Assembly: GCF_013364195.1 (NCBI RefSeq)
Contig: NZ_CP054918.1
Location: 2,903,001 to 2,967,000, forward strand
Length of the DNA: 64,000 nucleotides
Direction of reading: 5' to 3'
Source of the DNA: Streptomyces sp. NA04227
GTDB taxonomy: Bacteria > Actinomycetota > Actinomycetes > Streptomycetales > Streptomycetaceae
The notes below the pieces were generated by a model. It worked only from the letters and a program-made list of their open reading frames with translations, was not told the origin of the DNA and ran no database searches. The number at the start of each line of letters is the position of its first letter. Within the stretch, counting starts at the first letter, position 1. Below are positions 8,502-15,659 of this stretch, one piece after another. Both the position numbers and the translations under genes were made by a program.

Positions 8502-8526
8502 TAAGCAAAAGTCTCTTAGAACTAAG
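8491..8526. promoter_or_regulatory. Twin operators in overlapping divergent promoters (eamA/marR)
   Basis: Palindrome 1 is TTGCTTAG-CA-CTAAGCAA (8491-8508). Palindrome 2 is CTTAG-AA-CTAAG (8515-8526). Their centres are 21 bp apart, two helical turns, so two dimers would bind one face. Palindrome 2 lies between the -35 (TTGACA, 8537-8532) and -10 of the minus-strand promoter and overlaps the plus-strand -35 (TTAGAA, 8516-8521). The plus-strand -10 is TAGACT (8539-8544), 7 bp before the marR ATG. Binding should repress both genes. Confidence 0.75.
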
Positions 8527-8551
8527 CTATCTGTCAACTAGACTGCGATGC

Positions 8552-9049
8552 ATGGCAGATCACGTCGACCACGTCCTGGACCAATGGGCCGCCCAGCGGC
8601 CCGACCTCGACGTCTCCACGATGGCGGTGCTCGGCCGCCTGAAACGGCTGGTACTCGTCACCGACGCGGAGATGCGCCGCACCTTCGCCGCGCACGACCT
8701 GGACCGGGGCTCCTTCGACGTCCTGGCCACCCTGCGCCGCAGCGACCCGCCGCACCGCCTCACCCCGGCCGAGCTGATGCGCGCCTCGATGGTGACCTCG
8801 GGCGCCATCACCCAGCGCCTGGACCGCCTGGAGAGCAGGGGCCTGGTCACCCGCACCCCCAGCGCCTCGGACGGCCGCGGCGTTGTGGTGGCCCTGACCG
8901 AGGAGGGCCGCGCCCTGGTCGACCGCGTCCTGCCCGACCACATCACCACCCAGCAGGGGCTGCTCGCCGCGCTCACCCCGGAGCGCCGCGAAGTGCTCGC
9001 CGACGCACTGAGGGACCTGCTCGAATCCCTCGGCGACCGCACCTCCTGA
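8552..9049 (+). CDS. MarR family transcriptional regulator
   Basis: 165 aa, winged-helix dimeric regulator. The core has FDVLATLRRSDPPHRLTPAELMRAS (helices 2-3), MVTSGAITQRLDRLESRGLVTR (recognition helix and start of the wing), SDGRGVVVALTEEG (wing) and a C-terminal dimerisation helix. ATG 8552 lies 7 bp after a TAGACT -10 element with no Shine-Dalgarno sequence, suggesting a leaderless mRNA. It faces the EamA exporter gene across twin palindromes and probably represses both, with release by an exporter substrate. The ligand is unknown. The longer frame starting at 8548 belongs to a different reading frame and is rejected. Confidence 0.9.
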   Translation: MADHVDHVLDQWAAQRPDLDVSTMAVLGRLKRLVLVTDAEMRRTFAAHDLDRGSFDVLATLRRSDPPHRLTPAELMRASMVTSGAITQRLDRLESRGLVTRTPSASDGRGVVVALTEEGRALVDRVLPDHITTQQGLLAALTPERREVLADALRDLLESLGDRTS

Positions 9050-9162
9050 ACCCCGCCCGACCCACCCGAACCCCGCGCCCCGCCGCCCCTCGGACGCCCC
9101 TTGGGACCCCCGGGAACGACAGCGCGCGGGACTCGTACAGCCGGGTTCCCTACGATGTCGCC

Positions 9163-10935
9163 GTGACCAGTACCGCGCCGACCCACCGCACCCGGCAGGG
9201 CAGCCCTGCCGCCACCCACGACCCGTCGTGGCTGCCGCGGCTGCGCGGAGCGGGAACGAACCGGCAGGAAACGGACGACGTACGCGACCGTCTCGTCCCG
9301 CCGTTCGCGGTGATGGGCCCCGGCGCCCTGCTCGCCCTCGGGCTGCCCAAGGCCGACGCGGCCCGCCTCTCGCGGATCTTCGCCTGGGCCGGACCGCTCC
9401 TGGTCACGCTGGCCGCCGGGCTGATGCGGTTCTGGAATCTCGGCAAGCCCAAGGCCGTCATATTCGACGAGACGTACTACGCCAAGGACTCCTGGGCGAT
9501 CATCCACCGCGGCTACGAGGTGGACTGGCCGAAGAACATCAACGACGACGTACTCCGGCAGGGCAGCGACATCACACTGCCCACCGACCCCGCGTACGTG
9601 GTCCATCCGCCGGTCGGCAAGTACGTCATAGGGCTCGGCGAGTGGCTGTTCGGCTTCACCCCGTTCGGCTGGCGCTTCATGACCGCGGTGCTCGGCACCC
9701 TGTCCGTACTGATGGTCTGCCGTATCGGCCGACGCCTGTTCCGCTCCACCTTCCTCGGCTGCCTCGCGGGCGCGCTGCTCGCGGTGGACGGCCTGCACTT
9801 CGTGATGAGCCGCACCGCGCTGCTCGACCAGGTACTGATGTTCTTCGTCCTGGCCGCCTTCGGCTGCCTGGTCCTGGACCGCGACCGGGCACGGGCGGCG
9901 ATCGCCGCGGCGCTACCGGTGGACGGAGGCGGGGGCGGCACGTCCGGGTCCGGGTCCGGAAGCGGCCGGGCACGCCCCGACCCCGACATCGCCGAGACCT
10001 TCCGCCACGGTCTGCGCCCCTGGCGCATCGCCGCCGGAGTCTGCCTCGGCCTGGCCTTCGGCACCAAGTGGAACGGCCTGTACATCCTGGCCGCCTTCGG
10101 TGTGATGGCGGTCCTGTGGGACGTCGGCACCCGCCGCGCGGCAGGCGCGGGCCGCCCCTACCTCGCGGTGCTCAAGTACGACCTCGGCTGGGCCTTCCTG
10201 TCCACGGTGCCGGTCGCCCTCGCCACCTACGTCACCTCCTGGCTCGGCTGGATCCTCTCCCCCGACGACGGCACCGGCGGCTACTTCCGCGACTGGGCGG
10301 CCACCGACGGCAAGGGCGGCAACTTCACCTGGCTCCCGGACTGGCTGCGCAGCCTGTGGCACTACGAGCACGAGGTCTACAAGTTCCACCTGGACCTCGA
10401 CTCACCGCACACCTACGAGTCCAACCCGTGGAGCTGGCTGGTCGCGGGCCGCCCGGTCTCCTTCTTCTACGAGTCACCGGCCCCCGGCACCCACGGCTGC
10501 CCCGCGGACACCAAGACCAAGTGCGCCCAGGAAGTCCTCGCCCTCGGCACCCCGCTGCTCTGGTGGACCGCCTGCTTCGCCCTGCTCTACGTCCTCTACC
10601 GCTGGGCCTTCCGCCGCGACTGGCGCGCGGGCGCCATCGGCTGCGCCATCGTCGCGGGCCACCTGCCCTGGTTCTTCTACCAGGACCGCACGATCTTCTA
10701 CTTCTACTCGGTGGTCTTCGTCCCGTTCCTCTGCCTGGCGGTGGCCATGATGATCGGCGCGCTACTCGGCCCGCCGGGCGCAAGCGAACGTCGCCGCATC
10801 GCGGGCGCGGTGGGCTCGGGCGCCCTGGTCCTGCTGATCATCTGGAACTTCATCTACTTCTGGCCGATCTACACCGGGCAGCCGATTCCGATTGGGAGTT
10901 GGCGGGGGCGGATGTGGCTGGACACGTGGGTGTAG
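9163..10935 (+). CDS. pmt: Polyprenyl-phosphate-mannose--protein mannosyltransferase
   Basis: 590 aa GT39 family membrane protein that transfers mannose from polyprenyl phosphate mannose to secreted proteins during export. The first extracytoplasmic loop has the catalytic acidic pair in IFDETYYAKDSW (D102, E103), followed by HPPVGKY and multiple membrane helices. A second conserved loop (FHLDLDSPHTYESNPWSW, about residue 410) and WFFYQDRTIFYFYSVVF match actinobacterial Pmt. A Gly/Ser linker (VDGGGGGTSGSGSGSG) lies near residue 255. GTG 9163 is chosen; the frame is open to 8548 but overlaps the marR gene. In other streptomycetes pmt is, as I recall, next to rsmI; here about 2.8 kb with three genes separates them. 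Confidence 0.9.
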   Translation: MTSTAPTHRTRQGSPAATHDPSWLPRLRGAGTNRQETDDVRDRLVPPFAVMGPGALLALGLPKADAARLSRIFAWAGPLLVTLAAGLMRFWNLGKPKAVIFDETYYAKDSWAIIHRGYEVDWPKNINDDVLRQGSDITLPTDPAYVVHPPVGKYVIGLGEWLFGFTPFGWRFMTAVLGTLSVLMVCRIGRRLFRSTFLGCLAGALLAVDGLHFVMSRTALLDQVLMFFVLAAFGCLVLDRDRARAAIAAALPVDGGGGGTSGSGSGSGRARPDPDIAETFRHGLRPWRIAAGVCLGLAFGTKWNGLYILAAFGVMAVLWDVGTRRAAGAGRPYLAVLKYDLGWAFLSTVPVALATYVTSWLGWILSPDDGTGGYFRDWAATDGKGGNFTWLPDWLRSLWHYEHEVYKFHLDLDSPHTYESNPWSWLVAGRPVSFFYESPAPGTHGCPADTKTKCAQEVLALGTPLLWWTACFALLYVLYRWAFRRDWRAGAIGCAIVAGHLPWFFYQDRTIFYFYSVVFVPFLCLAVAMMIGALLGPPGASERRRIAGAVGSGALVLLIIWNFIYFWPIYTGQPIPIGSWRGRMWLDTWV

Positions 10936-11031
10936 GTGCCGCTGTCACGGATTCCACTTCACAGGAGGCGGCGGTCGCACCCGATGACGACGCCGTGGAA
11001 GTGCCTTGCGCAGGCAGCCCATAATCACGGC

Positions 11032-11439
11032 ATGCCCACGACTGTCGAAGCAGCCTGGTTCGAGCTCCTCACCACGGCGGGCGGACATTCGCGATCAGTG
11101 GAATCGCCGCTGCTGAAACCGTTTACCGAGCTGGTGCGGGTGGCGTATGCCGAGCCGCTGCTGCGTCAGCTCTACCCGTGGAGCGGCATGTGGGAGCTGC
11201 ACTTCAGCAGGTGCACAGAGCACCGCCCCACCTGGGACATCCCCTACATCGGCACCCTCGGAAGCGGCCGGTACCGCGTCGATGGGCCTAACCGGAACAG
11301 TCCGCGGATCGCCGAGACAGACAGCGCACAGGCTGCCGTGGCGCTGGTCCTCGAACGCCTGCCGCCAGACTGCGGTCCGGCGTTCATCGGCAATGCGGAG
11401 GAACTGGCCGCCTACGAGAAGGCACACAACGGCCGGTAG
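11032..11439 (+). CDS. DUF6193 family protein
   Basis: 135 aa from ATG 11032. A CATAAT -10-like hexamer (11020-11025) lies 6 bp before the ATG and no Shine-Dalgarno is visible, so the mRNA may be leaderless; an upstream in-frame ATG at 10984 is possible. LYPWSGMWELHFSRCT, IGTLGSGRYRV and AVALVLERLPPDCGPAFIGN match the small DUF6193 proteins common in Streptomyces. These are named natural-product biosynthesis proteins in databases, but no activity is established as far as I know. A terminator-like hairpin follows at 11473. It is monocistronic. Confidence 0.78.
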   Translation: MPTTVEAAWFELLTTAGGHSRSVESPLLKPFTELVRVAYAEPLLRQLYPWSGMWELHFSRCTEHRPTWDIPYIGTLGSGRYRVDGPNRNSPRIAETDSAQAAVALVLERLPPDCGPAFIGNAEELAAYEKAHNGR

Positions 11440-11472
11440 ACCGGGTCCCGACGGCTTGTTCGGCACGGGAGT

Positions 11473-11505
11473 TGGGGCCGTAAGCGGAATTACGGACGGG
11501 CCCCA
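11473..11505 (+). terminator. Stem-loop downstream of the DUF6193 gene
   Basis: Inner stem CCGTAA (11478-11483) / TTACGG (11490-11495) with loop GCGGAA, extended by TGGGG (11473-11477) / CCCCA (11501-11505) with a bulge. It lies 33 bp after the stop. No U-tract, as is common in high-GC terminators. Confidence 0.6.
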
Positions 11506-11592
11506 GCGGGGCAAGCGCACGACGAAGCGCTGAAGGCGTGGAACGGCCTGAGCCCCCGGCCGCTCAGGCCCGCGCCGCCCTGCGAACAGCAG

Positions 11593-12033
11593 TCAGACCG
11601 CCTCATGCCCGGCAAGCACCCTCCCCAGCAACCGCGTCAGCGTCCGCCGCTCCTCCGCCGACAGCGGCCCGAGCAGATCGTCCTGCACCTGATCGAGCAA
11701 CGCGTCCATACGTCGCAGCTGCCCGGCCCCGGCCTTCGTGAGGCTCACTTTGTTGCGCCGCCCGTGGTCCGGGTCCGGTGTGCGGTCGACATAGCCCTGT
11801 TCGACGAGTTGGTTGACGGCCGCCACGACGTCGCTGCGGTCGACGCGGCACCGGCGGCCGAGTTCCGCCTGGCTCGCGGGGCCGAACTCGTGCAGCGCGG
11901 CCAGGATCCGGTAGTGGTACCCGCGCGCACCGGCGGCGGCGAAGCCTTCGGACACCAACCGGCGGGCGTGCACGGCCAGTTGGGTGATGAGCCAGCTCGG
12001 CTTCACCACCAGGCGCTCGGGGATCTCGTCCAT
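11593..12033 (-). CDS. MarR family transcriptional regulator
   Basis: 146 aa from ATG 12033 (GTG 12042 is the alternative). Winged-helix features: YHYRILAALHEFGPASQAELGRR, VDRSDVVAAVNQLVEQGYVDR (recognition helix) and DPDHGRRNKVSLTKAG (wing), then a helical C-terminus. It is divergent from the SnoaL-like gene at 12124, with repeated TTGG/CCAA-containing inverted repeats between them, so it probably regulates itself and that gene. Confidence 0.88.
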   Translation of the reverse strand: MDEIPERLVVKPSWLITQLAVHARRLVSEGFAAAGARGYHYRILAALHEFGPASQAELGRRCRVDRSDVVAAVNQLVEQGYVDRTPDPDHGRRNKVSLTKAGAGQLRRMDALLDQVQDDLLGPLSAEERRTLTRLLGRVLAGHEAV

Positions 12034-12052
12034 GACGACCACTCTAACTGTG

Positions 12053-12100
12053 TTGGCGGGACCAACATTGCCTCTGTAGTGTCGGTCCCGCCAATGTTGG
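12053..12100. promoter_or_regulatory. Inverted-repeat operator between marR and the SnoaL-like gene
   Basis: TTGGCGGGACC (12053-12063) is inverted as GGTCCCGCCAA (12084-12094), and CCAACATTG (12062-12070) is inverted as CAATGTTGG (12092-12100). Each half also contains a small TTGG-N5-CCAA-type dyad. Two overlapping MarR sites are the simplest reading, covering both start regions. Confidence 0.68.
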
Positions 12101-12123
12101 TGACACCATCAAAGGGAGCTCTC

Positions 12124-12561
12124 GTGTCCAGTGACACCCGAATCGCCGATCGTCTCGACATCACCGACCTGTTCGCCCGCCTGGCCAACCTGCTCGACGA
12201 GCGCCGCCACGACGACGCGGGCACCGTCTACCACCAGGACATCGTGGTGCGCGGCCCGCGCGGCGAACTGCGCGGCCTCGACGAGGTGACCGCGTTCCTG
12301 AAGAGCAGTTGGGTCGAGGGCCAGCTCACGCAACACCTGCACACCGGCGTACTGGTGGAGCTCGACGGAGACCGCGCCAAGGTCAGCTCGAACGAGCTCG
12401 TGTTCTTCTTCCGCGAGGGCGAAGCCCCCCACCGGACCGGCGGCCTGCGCACGGCCGGAACCGCCGTACGAACCCCGGAAGGCTGGCGATTCAGCGAAAT
12501 GGACATCCGGCTCGCCTGGACACAGGAGCAGAAGCAGGAGCAGGAGCTGGAGCAGGCGTAG
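12124..12561 (+). CDS. SnoaL-like / NTF2-fold protein
   Basis: 145 aa from GTG 12124 with AAAGGGAG 6 bp upstream; ATG 12094 upstream would lie inside the operator and is less likely. The N-terminus DRLDITDLFARLANLLDERRHDDAGTVYHQDIVVRGPRGELRG is the SnoaL-4 type NTF2 fold (alpha/beta cone), used by small cyclases, isomerases and dehydratases and by non-enzymatic proteins. No catalytic residues can be assigned. The tail is a Gln/Glu repeat (QEQKQEQELEQA). Controlled, probably, by the divergent MarR protein; its ligand or substrate may be the MarR effector. Confidence 0.82.
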   Translation: MSSDTRIADRLDITDLFARLANLLDERRHDDAGTVYHQDIVVRGPRGELRGLDEVTAFLKSSWVEGQLTQHLHTGVLVELDGDRAKVSSNELVFFFREGEAPHRTGGLRTAGTAVRTPEGWRFSEMDIRLAWTQEQKQEQELEQA

Positions 12562-12693
12562 AAACGGGAACTGGAGCAAGCAGCCGGAACAGGAGCCGGT
12601 GGGCCAGTGCGTACGAGAGTCCGCGTCGCCGGGCTCGCGTGCCCTTCCGGTGAAGGTCGTTCGCGACCGCGCCGGTTCACCGATGATGTCGGC

Positions 12694-13326
12694 ATGACCG
12701 AGGCCATATGGATCAAACTCATAGGCACGGCCCCTGGCGTACTTTGGGTCGCTTTCGCCGCCGTCGTGTACTTCACGTTACGCACGACGCTGATCCAGCG
12801 CATGGTGCCTCGATTAACTGCCGTACGCGCTTTGGGAATTGAGCTCGAACTGGCCAGCGAGCTACTCGACCGCGCACAGGACGCGAGCGAGTCAACCGTC
12901 ACCGCGACAGCCAGACGCACCGCACTGGGCCGGCTGGAGCACGCTGCCGACGCCCTCCAGGGCGGGAAGGTGCTGTGGGTGGACGACCACCCCGAGGGAA
13001 ACGCCTCCTTGGTCGAGCTCTTCCGCTCCGTGGGCATGGAAATCGACCTGGCCCTGTCGACCGAGGAAGCCACTCCGCTGTTCCGGCGCAGGCCGTACGA
13101 CATCATCATCAGCGACATCGACCGAGACGGTGACCAGCGAGCAGGCATCAAGATGCTGCGAAAACTGGAGCAGTACAGCGTCTACGCACCGGTGTTGATC
13201 TACGCGGGCAGGTTCGATCCCGAAAGAGGCATCGACCAAAGGATCTTCGCAGGCACCACCGTTCCGGTCGACCTGGTCCACTACGTCATCGACCTCATGG
13301 AAAGGGCGCGCATGGGGTCACTGTGA
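12694..13326 (+). CDS. Membrane-anchored receiver-like protein lacking an output domain
   Basis: 210 aa from ATG 12694. One membrane helix (about residues 13-33) is followed by a helical linker (about 40-90) and a response-regulator receiver-like domain (92-205). The acidic pair D97-D98 (VLWVDDHPE) and putative phospho-acceptor D141 (IIISDID) are at the usual 43-residue spacing. The switch Thr/Ser position reads A171 in VLIYAG, and the conserved Lys before Pro is replaced (GTTVPV). No DNA-binding or enzymatic output domain follows. It may bind a partner at the membrane without normal phospho-switching. No histidine kinase lies nearby. It is not in an obvious operon; the next gene is convergent. 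Confidence 0.72.
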   Translation: MTEAIWIKLIGTAPGVLWVAFAAVVYFTLRTTLIQRMVPRLTAVRALGIELELASELLDRAQDASESTVTATARRTALGRLEHAADALQGGKVLWVDDHPEGNASLVELFRSVGMEIDLALSTEEATPLFRRRPYDIIISDIDRDGDQRAGIKMLRKLEQYSVYAPVLIYAGRFDPERGIDQRIFAGTTVPVDLVHYVIDLMERARMGSL

Positions 13327-13456
13327 CCTCGTCAGGGGCACATCACCCAGATGACCGCCTGGCGAGGAGAGCCGGGGCGGAGTAACGCCGTTCGCTCAAC
13401 AACCCTTATTCATGCGTGACTTGGGGCACTCGCCGGGTACCGAACCAGTGACGTTC

Positions 13457-13987
13457 TCACGCCCCCGTGACGCCGTCCAAGGCCTCCCGGAGCAGGTCCG
13501 CATGGCCGTTGTGCCGTGCGTACTCCTCGATCATGTGGACCAGGATCCAGCGCAGCGACACGCCCTGATCCCCGAGATACGCCGCTTCCGGGCGCCCGTC
13601 GAGGTCACCCGGGTCCTCCAGCGACGAACCGGCGGTCACCTCCCGCCCCCGCTCGACTTCACCGCGCCAGACAGCCAGTGCCTCGTCCATGCCCCGTACC
13701 GGGCTCAGCGCGAAGCCGCCCTCCGCCTGCTCCCCGTACACCGGCGGTACGTCCTGACCGGCGAACACCCGCTGGAACCAGTTGCGTTCCACTTCGGCCA
13801 GGTGCTGGACCAGGCCAAGCAGCGTCATGGACGACGACGGTACGGCGGCGAGGCGTACCTGAACGTCGTCCAGCCCCTCGCACTTGAGCGCGAGCGTCGC
13901 GCGATGGAAGTCCAACCAGCTTTCCAGCGTGGTGCGTTCATCGGCACGCGGCGGAGGAATGGGGCGTCCGTCAGGTGTCTCTGCCAT
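13457..13987 (-). CDS. DinB family protein (DUF664)
   Basis: 176 aa. Four-helix-bundle DinB/DUF664 type: [25 protein letters not shown], then [20 protein letters not shown] with a metal-ligand His, and [24 protein letters not shown] with two further His residues. That gives the three-His metal site common in mycothiol-dependent or DNA-damage-inducible DinB-like proteins. Substrate unknown. Start ATG 13987. The 76 bp after it, before the HxlR stop, contain nothing notable. Confidence 0.87.
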   Translation of the reverse strand: MAETPDGRPIPPPRADERTTLESWLDFHRATLALKCEGLDDVQVRLAAVPSSSMTLLGLVQHLAEVERNWFQRVFAGQDVPPVYGEQAEGGFALSPVRGMDEALAVWRGEVERGREVTAGSSLEDPGDLDGRPEAAYLGDQGVSLRWILVHMIEEYARHNGHADLLREALDGVTGA

Positions 13988-14063
13988 GCCCGCAGCCTGT
14001 CACGTCGCAGTGTCAGGCCGGGGCCGGAAGGGCGCGGGGGCTGCCGGTCGGCAGGGGGGCCGG

Positions 14064-14393
14064 TCAGGGAAGGGCCTGGATACGCTCCATGTGCTCCTCG
14101 CCCCACTCGCCGAGGGGTCCGAGTGCCGCGTTGAGGGAGTGGCCGAACTCTGTCAGCGAGTACTCCACCTTGGGCGGGACCTGGTGGTAGACCTCGCGGT
14201 GCACCAGGCCACTCGCTTCCATCTCCCTGAGCTGAAGGATCAGCATCCGCTCGCTGATGCCGGGCACCGCCCTCCTCAACTCCCCGAAGCGCAACGGCCC
14301 TTCACCGATCGAGAACAGAATCAGACCCTTCCACTTACCGCCCATGACGGCGATCGCGGCATCGAGTCCGCAGACATAGGTCCGGTTGGCCAT
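14064..14393 (-). CDS. HxlR family transcriptional regulator
   Basis: 109 aa from ATG 14393, chosen because GGGAG lies 5 bp upstream; GTG 14411 is an alternative. HxlR winged helix: CGLDAAIAVMGGKWKGLILFSIGEGPLRFGELRR, then VPGISERMLILQLREMEASGLVHRE (recognition helix), YHQVPPKVEYSLTEFGHSL (wing) and a dimerisation helix. A conserved Cys near the N-terminus (TYVCGLDAA) is the position used for thiol or aldehyde sensing in some HxlR/YodB-type members. It faces two imine-reductase-like genes and has a perfect inverted repeat in the shared promoter, so it probably represses them. Confidence 0.9.
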   Translation of the reverse strand: MANRTYVCGLDAAIAVMGGKWKGLILFSIGEGPLRFGELRRAVPGISERMLILQLREMEASGLVHREVYHQVPPKVEYSLTEFGHSLNAALGPLGEWGEEHMERIQALP

Positions 14394-14419
14394 CCGCACT
14401 CCCGCTGACAAAAATGTGG

Positions 14420-14442
14420 GTACCTAACAGAATTGTAGGTAC
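14420..14442. promoter_or_regulatory. HxlR operator GTACCTA-N9-TAGGTAC
   Basis: Perfect 7-bp inverted repeat, GTACCTA (14420-14426) and TAGGTAC (14436-14442), with a 9-bp spacer. It lies 27 bp upstream of the hxlR ATG and about 285 bp upstream of the first imine-reductase-like gene. GTAC-ended half sites are typical of HxlR regulators. Confidence 0.72.
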
Positions 14443-14598
14443 TTGATGGAATGTGCGTGCGGCTCCAGGATGGAACAGGCAGCACGCCGGGCGCACTTGT
14501 TCGCGCATCCGTCCATTCATGCATCCGCGTAGCCGGGGTATTCGTGTGTTCGCGCACTCGCGCACTCGCCTACTCGCCGACTCGCGTATGCGTCTTCT

Positions 14599-14630
14599 CG
14601 CGTCCTCACCTCTTCGCGTCCTCACCTCTT
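14599..14630. repeat. 16-bp direct repeat in long leader region
   Basis: Two adjacent perfect copies of cgcgtcctcacctctt. The 332-bp gap 14394-14725 holds the HxlR operator at one end and then about 190 bp of pyrimidine-rich sequence with repeated cactcgcg/ctcacct words. No small gene with a convincing ribosome binding site is seen; it may be an untranslated leader. Confidence 0.7.
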
Positions 14631-14725
14631 CGCTGCATCACGTCATCGCGTTCTCACCTGTTCGCGATTCGCCGGAGGCGGGGGCCGCTGCTGCCCAACA
14701 ACCCGACTGCCGACTGGAGTTACAC

Positions 14726-15607
14726 ATGACCGGAAACACCCCCACCCCCGTAACCGTCATCGGACTGGGCTCGATGGGCCGGGCGCTGGCCGAAGCGTTC
14801 GTCGACGCCGGGCACCCGACGACGGTGTGGAACCGCACCCCGGCCAAGGCCGCGCCGCTGGTCGCAAAGGGCGCCGTCCACGCCGGGTCGGTGAGGGCCG
14901 CGGTCGAGGCGAGCCCCCTGGTGGTCACGTGCCTGACCACCTTCGACGACACGCTCTCCGCCCTGGAACCGGCCGCGGCGGCGCTGTCCGGGCGCGCGCT
15001 TGTCACCTTGAACAGCGGTTCGCCCGCCGGTGCCCGCGCCATGGCCGCCTGGGCAACCGGCCGCGACGCCCGGTTCCTGGCCGGAGCGGTGAAGAACGTG
15101 CCCGCGGCGGTGGGAGCGCCGGACACGCTGCTCTACTACGGCGGCGACAGGACGGTTTTCGACGAGTACGAGACCACGTTGAAGGTACTGGGCGGCGACA
15201 CCGTCCACCTGGGGGCCGAGCCCGATCTCGCGGCCCTGTACGAGATGGCGGTGGGCGGCATGCTGCTCCCCGCGCTCGTCGGCTTCTTCCAGGGTGCCGC
15301 GATCGTGCGGGCCCGTGGGCTGGAGGCAGCCAGCACAGTGCGGTTCGCCGAGAAGTGGCTGGACATGATCAAGTCCCTGCTGCCCATCTACGCAAGGGAA
15401 ATCGACAGCGGCGACTACACCGATGCCGCGTCCTCCGTGAACCTCTTCCTCGCGGGCGCGGCCCACGACGAAGAGCTGGCAGCGGAGACGAACGTCGACG
15501 CATCGTGGCTCGCCCCGCTGAACGACCTGGTGAAGCGGGCGGCGGAGGCAGGCCACGCCGACCACAGCATCTCGGCCCTGACCGAAGTCCTCAGGAAGCC
15601 GGAGTGA
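14726..15607 (+). CDS. Imine-reductase-like NAD(P)-dependent oxidoreductase
   Basis: 293 aa from ATG 14726 with GGAG 6 bp upstream; the frame runs upstream to 14453 through the leader without support. Rossmann motif GLGSMG at residues 13-18 and VWNRTPAKA as the NADPH-recognition loop place it in the 6-phosphogluconate dehydrogenase / beta-hydroxyacid dehydrogenase superfamily, closest in layout to imine reductases. The interdomain helix reads LYEMAVGGMLLPALVGFFQGAAI. By alignment with its neighbour, the position of the Asp/Tyr proton donor of imine reductases is Gly, so substrate and mechanism may differ. It is followed after 52 bp by a paralogue. Confidence 0.86.
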   Translation: MTGNTPTPVTVIGLGSMGRALAEAFVDAGHPTTVWNRTPAKAAPLVAKGAVHAGSVRAAVEASPLVVTCLTTFDDTLSALEPAAAALSGRALVTLNSGSPAGARAMAAWATGRDARFLAGAVKNVPAAVGAPDTLLYYGGDRTVFDEYETTLKVLGGDTVHLGAEPDLAALYEMAVGGMLLPALVGFFQGAAIVRARGLEAASTVRFAEKWLDMIKSLLPIYAREIDSGDYTDAASSVNLFLAGAAHDEELAAETNVDASWLAPLNDLVKRAAEAGHADHSISALTEVLRKPE

Positions 15608-15659
15608 GCGGCGCGCGAGTGAGCGGAGAGCGCGTTGCGGCTTTGACGCGCGGGGCGCC

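Noticed and set aside
8548..9162. N-terminal 205-codon extension of pmt
   Set aside because: It lies over the marR gene in another frame and is Arg/Pro-rich; family homology begins after GTG 9163.
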